Positions 11,761 to 22,500 of a DNA stretch of 41,544 nt are shown here, in pieces. Each line of letters opens with the position of its first letter. Within the stretch, counting starts at the first letter, position 1. The translations under genes were made by a program, and so were the position numbers. This stretch comes from Xylaria sp. FL1777 (lineage: Eukaryota; Ascomycota; Sordariomycetes; Xylariales; Xylariaceae), in contig MU400795.1 of the NCBI GenBank assembly GCA_022578965.1, positions 1 through 41,544 of the forward strand, written 5' to 3'. Under the pieces are notes generated by a model that did no database searches, was not told the DNA's origin, and saw nothing but the letters and a program-made list of their open reading frames with translations.

Positions 11761-12149
11761 TTAATTATTTAATGTTAAAACGCAAACTTGCAAAGTTATA
11801 ATTAAATATTAAAAATTTAAATGTTATTTTAAATAAAAATAAACCTTTTATATTGCTGTTTTATTATGCTTTAAATATTTAAAGCTTAAATATTAACTTA
11901 GCAGTTAATTAATTTAATAGTTGCTTTTACTAAATTTATAAGCTTATAATAAAAAAAGTAAACAAAAAGGTTTAAACTTAAGCTATAATTATGCTAGTAA
12001 TATTTTATATCTTTATATAGTTATAATAATTATTAACTTTTATTTATAGCTTTAGTAATAACTACTTATTTATAGCTAGTTTTTTAAGACTTTTGCTGCT
12101 AAAGTTTTTTACTTTTGCTTTTTTTAATTTATTTAAATTAGTTATATTA

Positions 12150-12860
12150 AATAAAAAATTAAATTAGTTGTTTTTTAAATAAATATAAGTAGTTTTTAGT
12201 AATACTAAACTTATTATTTTTTGCAAATAAATTAACGTAATTAAAAAGCATATTAATAGTAAAAAATAAATTGCTTAAAATAAATAGGTTAAAAATAGTT
12301 TTTAAAACTAAAAATAATAAATAGTAGCTAGCTAACAAAATGCTTGCTTTAAACAGCAAAGCTAATATAAAAAAAGTTTGTTTAAGCAATACTATTATAA
12401 ATAAAGCGCTTTTAATTAAACTTAGTATAAATAACTTTACTAATAAACTTTAAAGCAATAAATATAAAAAAAAAAAATTATAGCTATTTAAATTTAATAG
12501 TAATTATTTTTGTTAGTATTTTTATTAATATATGCGTTTATACGAACGAACTAAGTTTATAAAAAGCTATTAACTTTTTTTTATAACTTTATATATTAAC
12601 TTTAAAGCTAATTTAAATTTTTTTTAAGTAGTAGTTAATAAGCTAGCAGTATAAAATAGTTTAATAAACTAAAATATTAAAAAAACAGAAGTAAAACTAG
12701 TTTTTAAGCTAAACATAAGCATTTATATATATTAAAGCTTTAATAAGTTATAAAAAGTATTACTGAAAAAAATCTTATAATTAGTATAGTTTTTTTATGC
12801 TAGCTTATTAAGCTTTTTATAGCTACGCAAGTATAAAATAGTACTAAAAAAGCAAAAGTA
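12150..12860 (-). pseudogene. Possible Ty3/gypsy-type gag remnant
   Basis: Read downward from about 12,840, one minus-strand frame has fewer stops than expected and a layout like retrotransposon Gag of the Ty3/gypsy kind. FYTASLLTTT stands where Gag proteins have an Ala-Ser-Leu-Leu-Thr-Gly-like helix, and KYQQKQLLLNL stands where they have a 'tAe..L..L.Q' helix. Further on, LASYYLLFLVLKTIFN fits the 'l..yi.l..riDnrl' part. The last segment includes an open 76-codon stretch (12,389-12,159), which I take as chance survival. No zinc knuckle, protease or reverse transcriptase could be followed downstream. Low-complexity drift could mimic this match; confidence is low. Confidence 0.3.
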
Positions 12861-13949
12861 AGCATTATTATTACTAAAGCTATAAAATAAAAAAATACTA
12901 TTGCTATTATAACTAAATATAAAAAATTAACAAATTAAAGCAGTTATAAAAGCAATAAATAGCGTATTATATAAAAAAAGTAAACAAAAAAAAAAGTAAT
13001 AAAACGTGCGTTATTTTTTTTAATAATAAAATAAATTATCTAAAGTAAAAGCGCGTTTATAAAACAACTAAAGCTTAAAAGCTTAAAAAAACATTATATA
13101 ATATAAAAGTTAATTAATATTATAAAGTTAAAATATGTAATAAATATGTTTTTAGTATTAATAAAATAAAATATATAAACAGAATTAAATTAATAAAATA
13201 TATAAGGAAAAATAAAAAATAAACAATATTAAGTAAATAAGAAAATATAGTATGTATTACTTTTTTAAAATAAAGCTAATAAAAGTGTTATATGTTTATA
13301 GCAATTCTTTTAAAAAATTAATACAAACATATAAAAAATTAATATAAACATATAAGAAATTAATACAAACATATAACGCTTATAGCTATATAACGAATAA
13401 CGTTATAATTATTTATTATATTTTAATAAAAAATATATTGTTTAGTTTTAAATAAAAAAAGCTATTTAAAAATATTAATAGCTTTTTTATAAAGCTAATA
13501 GTTGCAGAAATATTTATATATATACTACTATATAGATTTTTTAAAGCATATAAGCATATAGCATAAATAATATAGCAATTATTAATTTTATAATTAAGCT
13601 ATTAATATTTTTAAATAAAGCACTTAATTTTAGTTTAAATAGCTAGTTTAAAACTATATTATAACTAGTAGTTATAAAGTTATTTATTATATAGCTATAA
13701 ATATTATATATTTTTAATAATTTTTTATATGCTTATAATAACTTTTAATATTTAATGTAGTTTATAAATAAATAATGCATTTTTTATTATTTTATTAAGT
13801 TTAATTATTAATAACTTTATAACTAAAGCATTTATTATTAAAAGTTAATTAAATTTTAATTTATTACTTATTTTTATATTTTTATTACAAGTTTTTATAT
13901 TATAGCTAGTTTTACTGCATTATTTATATTATTGCTAGCGTAGCAAACT

Positions 13950-15510
13950 TAACTTATTACTACTACGTTTTTTTAATGTTTATAATTATATTAGCTTTTG
14001 TATATTTTTTTAAGCTATTAAATTTATTGCATTTTTTATATTAAGATTATTTTTGTTTTATAAGCGCTTTTTTTTACTTTTTTAGCGCTTACTAAGTGTT
14101 TTATTTGCTTTATAAAGCTTTTAGTTCTTATTATTTACAAAAGTTAATTAATATGCTAACATTTAATTTAACTTTATAAGCTAATTAATAGTATTTAAAA
14201 TTAGCTTTAAAAAGCTTTTTTTAAAACTAGAAATTTAACTTTTAATAAAAGTTAACTGCATATTTGCTTTTTTAGCAGTTTTTAACGTATAAAAAACTTA
14301 AAGCTTAAGCAAGTTAATAGTATTAAAAATTAGCATTAATAACTATAATTATATACTTAGCTTTAAAATTATAGCTTATAAATTATAAAGTATTAAACTT
14401 AACTTTTAAAAACTTTTTTTAACATTTAAATCCGAAAAAGTAGCAAAAAAGGCTTTTTTAAACGTAATAAAAAACTTAAGCTTAGTTATATAGTTAATAT
14501 ATAATTTAATAAGTTTGTTAATTTAATAACTATATGTTTGCTTTAAAATGCTATAAAGCTTAATGTTAAGTAGTTAAATTAAATATAACAAATAAAAAAG
14601 CAAAACAATAGTTATAATATACTATTTTTTGTAATACTTTTTAAACTTAGCTAATATATAACTTTTATGCTAATTTAACACTAATAATTAATATTTATTT
14701 ATTTAAAACAGTTAAATATGTTTTTTAAAATGTTTTGCTTATTTTAATTTTATAACATTGTTTGTTTATTTATTTAAACTAGTATTAAATATTTAATTAG
14801 TTAAAAAATTAATGTTTTAATACTAATACTTAAAATAGTAAATCTTTTAAAAAATAATATATAATAAAATAAATAAACTATATAAATTAATTAAACAAAT
14901 TATTATTAATTATTTTTTATTGCTAAGCTATATTGCTTTATGCTTTTTATGTTAATTAGCACATATAATAACTATATATAAGCAAATTTAGCTTATTATA
15001 AACTTAGTTTTATTAAAGTTTTAAATATTGTTATTATAAATGCTATATTGTGTTTTTATATATATGTAACGCTTAAATTACGCGCTAATTATTTTTAAAT
15101 CTTTGCATAAAGCTTTTTAATAATTATAAGCACGCATAAATTATGTTTTAAGCTTTTTATAACAATTAATAAAAATATAAGCTTAATGCTTATTAATAAG
15201 CAATACGTTTTATAAGTTGCATAAAAAATTAGCTATATTTTTTATAATAATATAAGCAAAAAAATATTCTTGCTTATTTAAATTAAAAATATATTTAAAA
15301 AAAACATTTTTTTTAATTAAGTTAAATTTATGCATATTAACGCAAGTTTTATTTTATGCAATATAACTATTTATTTTATAACATATAGTGCTTTTAAAAA
15401 GTTAATAAATTATATAAGCATATTAAATGCTAATATTTAGCTAAAAATTAATAGCTTAAATAGCAAAAAGTATTTTAGCTTTTTTAATTTTGTTAAACTT
15501 TATATTATTA
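13950..15510 (-). pseudogene. Decayed pogo/Fot1-type transposase (minus strand)
   Basis: Pogo/Fot1 transposases cut and paste Tc1/mariner-superfamily elements and have a CENP-B-like DNA-binding half followed by a DDE nuclease. One minus-strand frame can be followed for about 1.5 kb. In order it shows: YKKLKTQFMRAYNYQKALCK (about 15,160-15,095; family form 'pELktrf.r.ydyqRa.cedp'), NNNIQNFNKTKF (15,035-15,000; 'dIYNFDEtGF'), KAIQLSNK (about 14,936-14,913; 'QPGNRE'), LLVLNQHKSY (14,687-14,658; 'LLiLDGHeSH'), QLLNIKLYS (14,576 down; 'LQPLDVgcFs'), INYITKLKFF (14,498-14,469) and ANKTLSKRQKSKKKRL (14,108-14,061). The presumed second and third catalytic Asp codons, both now Asn (14,675 and 14,567), lie 36 codons apart, exactly the DD35D spacing. 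Substitutions are those expected from C-to-T and G-to-A; in-frame TAA/TAG replace Gln or Trp. The gene is dead. Its start is placed only roughly. Confidence 0.8.
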
Positions 15511-15899
15511 AAAAATTATTACATAATAAAATTAAAACAACATGTTTATAAAAAAAGTATATTGTTTGCTTAATGCGTTGTTTGTTTATAAACTATATTA
15601 ACTATAATTAGTTATAATTAACTTTAGTTAACTATTAATTTTTTTTTTTTTTTTTTAAAAATAATTTATTTACTACGTATTGTTTTAAGAACTATATTAT
15701 AACGTTATATATATATATATAGTTTTTTCTTTTTTGTTCTTTGTTTAAATTATATTTTTTTTTTAAAAACAATAAAAAAGTAGCTAAAAAACGTTTTAAA
15801 TTTTTAATAGCATTACTTAAGTACTTAAATTTTAGTTTTAAGAATTTTTATTTTTTCTTTTTATGTTTTTTTTTTTTTAGTATTGTTTTTTACTATAAA
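15511..15899. other. Spacer between two divergent transposase ghosts
   Basis: About 390 bases separating the presumed starts of the minus- and plus-strand ghosts. It holds a poly-T run (about 15,639-15,656), an AT microsatellite (about 15,705-15,720) and TTATAACGTTATATATATATA (about 15,699-15,719). The last resembles, in reverse complement, 17,581-17,603, and could be the remains of a terminal inverted repeat of the plus-strand element. That would give an element of about 1.9 kb, typical of Fot1. In such AT-rich sequence this match may be chance. Confidence 0.35.
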
Positions 15900-17530
15900 A
15901 ATATAAACAAATCACAAATTAGCTTTTTAAGCAAAAAAATAAATCTTTATACGTTTTTTGTACTAATAAGTGTTTTTATATAACGTTTTAATAAAAAACC
16001 TAAAGCTAAAAAGCTAATAGTTATGCTAAATTAAAATAATAATTAAAAACAAAATAATAATATAATATAACATTAATTAACTTATATAAGCGTTTTTTTT
16101 TTAGCTTATTTATAAAAAACATATTGCTAATTTTTTTTTATGTAATTATAATATGTTTTTAGTTAGCAATAATGCAGCTTTAAACCTTAAAACTTAACTA
16201 TTAGCTTTTTAAATACGCAAGTATTAATATTAATATAAGTAGCTAGTTTATAATAAAAATTTTAAAACTTATTAAAAATAGTTTATATAAGTTAATTATA
16301 TTATTATAAAATATAACATATAAGCAAAAAATATTTATAACTTTAGCAAAATAAAGTTTTAAATATATAAAAATATTAGCTTAATAATAATAATTAGTAC
16401 TAAAAAATATAAACGTTTTAAGTAAGCAAAACTAAAAAGCAAAATATAAATAATAATAAATTAAGCTATTAACTTTTAAAGTTAAATAGTATTACTATAT
16501 TTTATTTTTTTAAGTAAAATATACTTAATATTATAATATTATAATAAAAAACTATTAGTTAACTAAATTATTACTTTGTTTAAAAATAGCTGCAGTACGT
16601 TTAAAATAGCTAAAAGCTAAATTTAATACTTTAATATTTATATAAAAAGCTATATTAAAAAAGCTAAACGCTTTTTAATTTTAAATGTTTAAAAAAGCTA
16701 TTATATAACAAAATTTAAGAAATATTATTATATTAATAATATATTTTTTTTTTAAATGCTAGTTTATTTGTTTTATAAACTTTAGCTTTTTAATTTAGTT
16801 TTTTTTTATGTTTTTTAATAGTATTACAAGCAATATATAAAACAGTTTATATAACAATATTTAATTTATATAAACAAAGCAAATTTTTTAGCTGCGTTTT
16901 TAAATATGTTTTAATATGCTTTTATAAAAAATAATATTTAATTTAGCTTTAAAATAGCTAAGCTTATGCCTTTTTATATAAAAAGGGTTTTATTTGCAGA
17001 AAAAGTTCAAAAAATAGCAAAAATACTATTAGTTAATTTTGAAAAATTATTTTTAGTTTTAATAGCAAAAATATAAACTACTTTACTTAAAGCAAAAAAA
17101 CAATTAAGTTTAAAAGAAAATAAAGTATAAACGCATTTTAAAAGCTTAAAACCAGTTATATTAAACTTAATAAACTTTATAACAAAAAAAGCACAAGAAA
17201 TTATACATTAGTTAGCTATTTTGCGCTAATACATAAAAATACTTTAAAAAAACAACTATAAAAGTAGCAAGCATAACAAAATAAAGCAAAAGTAATTATT
17301 ATATAAAAAACTACGTATAATATTAAGTAATCAAAAAATACTAAAAACAAAAAAAAAATAAGTAATAAAATATAAAAAAAAAAAAAAAGAAATAATTTAG
17401 CAAAAAAAGCATAAATAAGTTAAAAATAGTATAGCATTTATAAAAGCATTAAACATAATGCATAAACTTATTAAGCAAATAAAAATACTTTAAAAAAAAA
17501 GAATTTTAATAAATAAAAATGCACTTAGTA
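15900..17530 (+). pseudogene. Decayed pogo/Fot1-type transposase (plus strand)
   Basis: A second transposase ghost of the same superfamily but a clearly different subfamily, about 540 codons, the usual length for fungal Fot1-like proteins. In one main frame I read: LYNVLIKNLKLKS (15,979-16,017; HTH region 'lYnVp.sTLr.Rl'), SFLN (about 16,204-16,215; 'RFLkR'), KYNIQAKNIYNF (16,309-16,344; 'kygI...dIYNFDE'), VLLYFIF (about 16,489-16,509; 'PPfIIF'), FLILN then SYY.TKFKKYY (16,672-16,728; 'LLiLDGHgSH.t.EF..YC'), a frameshift at about 16,835 after CF..LQ..Y ('DVgCFs.LK..Y'), INKANFLAAF (16,870-16,899), AFIKNNI..SFK (16,918-16,956; 'AFT..NI.sgFr'), LMPFYIKRVL (16,963-16,992; 'GLvPfnPerVL') and a Lys-rich tail with TKKAQEIIH.LAILR (about 17,177-17,225). 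Changes such as His to Tyr, Asp to Asn, Glu to Lys, Pro to Leu and Cys to Tyr fit deamination. It cannot be active. Confidence 0.85.
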
Positions 17531-19296
17531 TATTATGCTTAATACATTTATATTAACGCATAAAATATTTAAAAAAATAATATATATATTTTAGTGTTAT
17601 AACTATTTATATAATGCAAGTATTTATAAATTATAATATACTAAAAAAAATAGTTATTTTTTTTTGCTTTTTATAAAAAAAGTTTTATAGCTAGCTTTAT
17701 ATAAAAAGGTCTTTAATTATAGCTAAACATATATATATGCAAAAGTTTACATAAAAAGGTTTAAGTATAAATTATAATATATGCTTAAGTTTATATACAA
17801 TAAATCAAGTTTTGCTTAGTAATAAAACTATAGCGTTTTTATATTACATAGCAACAAAAATAAAAAACAAAATAATATAGTTAATATAATAGCATAAATA
17901 GATTTTTTTATATTTAACTAATAAAAAATGCTAGCATATATTTATGCTTTATAAAATATATAGCTAAAAGCAACTTAGTTTTTGCTTTAGTAGCAAGCTA
18001 GTTTTTTATTAATAAAGTTATTATTTTATATATAAATGCTAATAAGTTTTTTATTTTAACATTGTTTTTTTTATAGCACTTTTATTTTTAGTGCATTACT
18101 TTATTTTAGGTTTTTAAAGCTTACTATAGCTTTTTTTTAGCTTTTAATTACTAAAAGAAATTATATTTTTAGTAGTAGTAATAAATAAGCTTATAAAATA
18201 GCAAAACAAAAATAGTGCTTTTTTTAAAACTATAAATACTAAGCTAAAATAAATGCTTAATTTTTTTAAAAATTGCGTAAGTATTTTGTTTTTGTGTTGT
18301 TTTAAGATTTTTATATAAGCTTAGTACTTTTTGCGGCTTTATAACATTATATAAAAGTTATGCTTGTTTTTAATGCTTTTATTACTAATTATTAGCTATT
18401 AAACCTTTATACTTTAAAAAAAGTTAATATATAAATTATAATTATTATTATTATATAAGCATATGTTTTTTTATTTTAAATATTTTATAAACTTGTTATA
18501 ATAGTTTTATTTTTTTAAATTGTAAAATAAATAGCAAGCTATATTTTTTAATAAAGCTATAAATAGTTTAGCATAAAAAAAAAAAAAGCAAAAAGTTCTT
18601 ACGGAATTTTTTGTTTAAAGGCTAAAAGCTGCATATAAAGCTACAAAATTATTATTTTTATTACTTAAAACTAAAAGCGCTATATAGCTACTATTTAATT
18701 GCTATATTAAGTTAGTTTTTTGTATTATACGCTTATAATGCTTATAATAAGCAGCTATTTTTTATAAAACTAAACCTACAAAAAACAAATATATTATTTA
18801 ATAGTACTATATTATTAAAGCGCAAAAAAACTATAGTTTTTATATTTTTTGCGCTTTTTTTATAAACAACAAGCTTAGCATATATATTATAACGCATAAA
18901 AAAAGCAAAAAAGTAAAAACTTATAAAGCTATTTAAAACTTTGCTTAAAAAAGCCGCAATAAAAAAAAAAGCATAGCAAGCTAGTTAAGTTTTATAAGTA
19001 AAACTTGCTTTAAAAAAATAATAAAAAAAGCTAAAAGAATTGCAAGCAAAAGGAAAAAACATATATAAATAGTATAAGATTTTAGCTTTAGTAAGCATGC
19101 TTTTTAAAAAGCAAAAAAAATTAAAAAAAAAGAAAAAAAAAGCAAGTTATTTATAAAGCAGCTTAGTAGCGTTTTTATGCAAAAAAACCTAGGTTAAAGT
19201 AAGCAAATATATAGCTATAAATAATAGCTATAATAAGTATATAAAAAAATAGCGCTTGCTTAAAATAAAAGTTCTTTAAGAACTAATTTATATTTA
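17531..19296. other. Unassigned right part of insertion 1
   Basis: A-rich and T-rich sequence without an open frame of note. At 18,900-19,200 a plus-strand frame gives Lys-rich text with some Ala and Ser that could be an eroded coding tail, but no motif is recognisable. A small inverted repeat lies at 18,818-18,857 (AAAGCGCAAAAAA and TTTTTTGCGCTTT, 14-base loop). The end near 19,296 is defined only by the start of block B homology. Confidence 0.5.
18818..18857. repeat. Short perfect inverted repeat
   Basis: AAAGCGCAAAAAA (18,818-18,830) and its exact reverse complement TTTTTTGCGCTTT (18,845-18,857) flank a 14-base loop that itself contains ACTATAGT. It is G/C-rich for this window. It could be a hairpin or a remnant of a transposon end; no transcript context supports calling it a terminator. 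Confidence 0.6.
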
Positions 19297-19931
19297 AAAC
19301 AAATAAAAAGCAAAAAGTATATAGCAAAAACGCTTTATATGTTTTATATATTTAATGCTTCCTTAAAAAAAACGCTTTTTAGTAAAACGTTAGCAAAAAA
19401 AAAAATATAAAAAGGTAGTATTAATAGTGCTATATATTATATAAAAAAAAGCAACACGTAGTATTACTTTAAAAAAAAAAAAAAAAAATTAAGTAAGCAT
19501 ATGTTTATTATTATAAACATATTGCTTATATTATGCTTTAGCTAAAACTTAAACCTAGATTTTTTTATAAGTAGTAGTATATATTATTATTATATTACTA
19601 AAGCAAAAAAAAAAATGCAGTAAGCTTAGTTTTTTTAGCTAGTTTATTTATATAGTGTTTTAAAACATATTAATAAATATATGCTTTAGCTTAATAATAA
19701 CTTTTTTATATTTTACTATTAGTTTTAAGCATATTTATTAGTTTATAGTAATAAATGTTACTTTTAGTATAGCAAAGCATGCAAGTTTTTATTGCAGTAT
19801 AAAGTACAAAATATATGCGCTTTTTTTGCGTAATAAGCGCTATTTTGCTTTATAATAGGTTTAAAGAAACTTTTTTAAAACTTATTTTAATACTTATATA
19901 TATACTTAATATATAATATAGTTAAGCTTAA

Positions 19932-20131
19932 TATGCTTGTTTTATTATTTTTATGTTTTAATAAGCTATAATTTATTAATAATGTTATTAGTACGCTTAT
20001 TTTATTACTTTTATGTTTTTATAAGCTATAGTTTATTAATAATAATACTAGTATGCTTGTTTTATTATACTTATATTTTAGTAAGCTATAGTTTATTAGT
20101 AATAATACTAGTATGCTTGTTTTATTATGTG
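19932..20131 (+). repeat. 60-bp minisatellite, about 3.3 units
   Basis: TATGCTTGTTTTATTA-like sequence recurs at 19,932, 19,992, 20,052 and 20,112, an exact 60-base period (20 codons). Because the period is a multiple of three and stops are absent in one frame, a repetitive hydrophobic frame results, which is not a gene. Copy 2 has about 4.3 units. Confidence 0.9.
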
Positions 20132-20295
20132 TTATAGCAGCAGTAAACATTTATTTTTTTTACGTTATAAATGCTACTTAGCTAAAAAACAACATTTATA
20201 GTAGTTTTGCTAAGCAATAATATATTAAATGATTTAGCTAAGCATTAAGCGTAAAAAAACCTTTTAAAGCTATGTTTTTTTTTAAAGCTACGCTT

Positions 20296-20420
20296 TTTTT
20301 TAGTATAAACTTTTTTTCTTTTTTTTTTTTGGCTTTGTTTTTTTTTTTTTCTTTTTTTTTTATTTTTTTTAGCCCCTTTTTTCCTATTTTTTTTTTTTTT
20401 CTTTTTTTTTTTCTTTTTGT
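20296..20420 (+). repeat. Internal pyrimidine tract of block B1
   Basis: T-rich tract with single C, CC and CCCC interruptions and very few purines. The matching tract in copy 2 is at about 39,627-39,723. The Phe-rich frame over it has no coding meaning. TpC and CpC survive here although they are almost absent elsewhere. Confidence 0.8.
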
Positions 20421-22384
20421 TTTACATTTTGCTGCTATAAACTTTTTTTCTTTTACTAGCGCTTTACTTTCTTTTTTAGTTGCTTTTTTTATTACATACT
20501 AATTTTTTTTAAAATAAAAACCTACTTAATTTACACTTTATAGCTGCTTTTATAGCTTGCTAATTTATTAACTGCATTAAAGTTTTAGTTAATACTTACT
20601 GCTTTTATTAGCTTTTTAAATATTTTAATAATGCTAAAAAGCTGCTATACTATAATATATAAATTTATATAATGTATTAAATTTACGTTTTATAAAAACA
20701 AGCTATTATAAACTTTACAAAAAAACTTTTTATAACTAATATTTATAAACTTGCTTTTTGCTTGCAAAACAATAGCTATATATTTAATATAAAGTACTTT
20801 TAAAAAATATATAGTTGTTTTTTTTTTGCATACTTTTAACTAATAAAAGCACTTAAAAGTTTAGCTTTTACTAAAACATAGCAAAAAAAGCAGTTTATTT
20901 TATAAATTATATATTAGCTATTTATACTAAAGGTTTAATAAACTATGCAGCACTAAGTTTATTATTAATATAATTAAAACTTTTGCTAAAAAAGTTTAGC
21001 TAAAAACAAAGTATACTAACTTTTTGTTTTTTATAGTAAGCTTAACTATATAATATAATATAAAAAGCATTATGTTTTTACTGCTGTTTTAAAAACTATA
21101 ACGTTATTTATACTATATAACTTTATGCTATATAAAATTAAATTAAATAAATAGTTATAAAAACATTAAGCCTACATTATAAAATGTATAAAAGGCGTAA
21201 TAAAACAAAAAAAAAAACTTTATAAATTTTTAAGCGTATAGTAAGCTTTTTGCATAAATAAAAACAAACATAAAAACAGCAATAAAAAAAAAGAACTTTA
21301 TAAGTTCTTAAGTGTATAATAGGCCTTTAAAGCTATAAAATTATATTATTTTCCTAAAAAAAAAAAGCTAAAGCTGCTTTTTTTTTAATTTGCTACGTTT
21401 ATAAAAACTTCTTTGCTTTATTATAACATAATATAAATATGTTTTATTATCTTTTTACGTATATTATAATAGCGCAGCTAATTTATTATAGCTTTATATA
21501 TTTTTTTTTATAGTACTGCTTAAAAAAAAAAAAATAAAACAAAATATACTAAAAACTTATAACGCATTATAACGCTATAATAAAAAAATCAAGATCTAAA
21601 GCTATAAAATAACAAAAAGACAAAAAAAACCGATTTATAGCAAAAACGTTTTATTTTTTATGTATATTTCTTTTTTTTTTATATATAAATAAAAAAAAAA
21701 AGAAGTTAAGTTTTTTAAGTTATATAAATTTTATATTTTTTTTACTTTTATTTTTATTACTACTTTTCTTTTTTTATTTATTAGATTATACTACTAAACT
21801 ATACTACTAAATAATATATATAGTTTTTAATGCTATAAAAGCTTTTTAGCTAAAACAATAAACAGCTTTTTTTTTTTGTTTTAAATATAAATAAAAATAA
21901 AACATTGCTTAATAAAATGTAGCTATAAAGCAAGCAAACATAAACTTACTATTTATATAAAATGCTACTAAAAAGAAAAAATAACACGCGTGCTTTAAAT
22001 ATTATACTTAAGAAAAATAATAGCTTTAAGCATTAAGTAGCACTAAGCATAATAAGTATATAAATAAAAAAACCTATGTTTTTATACTAAATAAACAATA
22101 TTATATACTATAATTTTATAATATTTTATAAAGAACTACTGTTTTGTTTTAAATATAAAAAAAACAGTTGCTTTTTAAATAATAATAAATAGCTATTTTT
22201 TAAATAGTAATAAACTATTTTATTTAATTAAGCTTAATTATTATTAAAATAAATAAACATAGTACATTTTATACTTTTTAAGCTATATATATTATTTATT
22301 TTTTTTAACTTTTAAGTTATTTTTTTTACTTTTAGTTGTTTTAAATATACTATTTTATTTGTTATATTATATACTTTTTTATAC

Positions 22385-22500
22385 TTTTAATAATTGTTTT
22401 GTTTTTTTTTTTCTTTTTTTTTTTTTTTCTTTTTTTTGTTTTTTTTTCTTTTGTTTTTTTTTGGTTATTTTTTTTTCTTTTTTATAATTCTTTTTCTTTT
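22385..22500 (+). repeat. Pyrimidine tract at the right end of block B1
   Basis: A T-rich tract with C and G interruptions that closes block B. The copy 2 equivalent is the T tract running to the end of the window (from about 41,436). Homology to copy 2 cannot be followed beyond it because the window ends. Confidence 0.8.

Larger units (their letters stand above)
8945..19296. mobile_element. Insertion 1: composite of decayed transposable elements
   Basis: In copy 2, block C runs straight into block B (C2 ends at about 38,540 and B2 starts there). In copy 1 the same two blocks are 10.3 kb apart. The interruption contains a satellite (D1), a gag-like ghost on the minus strand and two pogo-type transposase ghosts in opposite directions, so it is probably several nested insertions. 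I could not define target-site duplications or outer terminal repeats; both junctions lie in A-rich sequence. Confidence 0.75.
19297..22500 (+). repeat. Block B, copy 1
   Basis: This matches 38,541-41,470 in the same orientation, starting at AAAAAGCAAAAAGTATATAGC then AAAAACGCTTTATATGTTTTATATATTTAATGC-like sequence in both. Differences are mostly transitions plus indels; copy 1 carries an extra stretch of about 75 bases near 21,210-21,325 where an AACTTTATAAGTTCTTAAG-like phrase is doubled. The block ends in pyrimidine tracts (22,385-22,500). No protein-coding or RNA gene is visible. Confidence 0.88.

Noticed and set aside
12159..12389. Independent small membrane protein of 76 residues
   Set aside because: The hydrophobic run comes from TTA/TTT/ATA codons in eroded DNA, and the frame continues the presumed gag ghost rather than standing alone.
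18818..18857. Rho-independent terminator
   Set aside because: The stem with following T run looks superficially right, but there is no gene upstream and no reason to think the DNA is bacterial.
19937..20137. Repetitive hydrophobic protein with 20-residue repeats (also in reverse at 39,220-39,471)
   Set aside because: The 60-bp minisatellite has a period divisible by three, so any stop-free frame stays open. The two copies are open on opposite strands, which argues against a gene.
20272..20502. Phe/Ser-rich open frame of 76 codons
   Set aside because: It covers a pyrimidine tract in block B; there is no conserved start, and the same region in copy 2 does not keep it.
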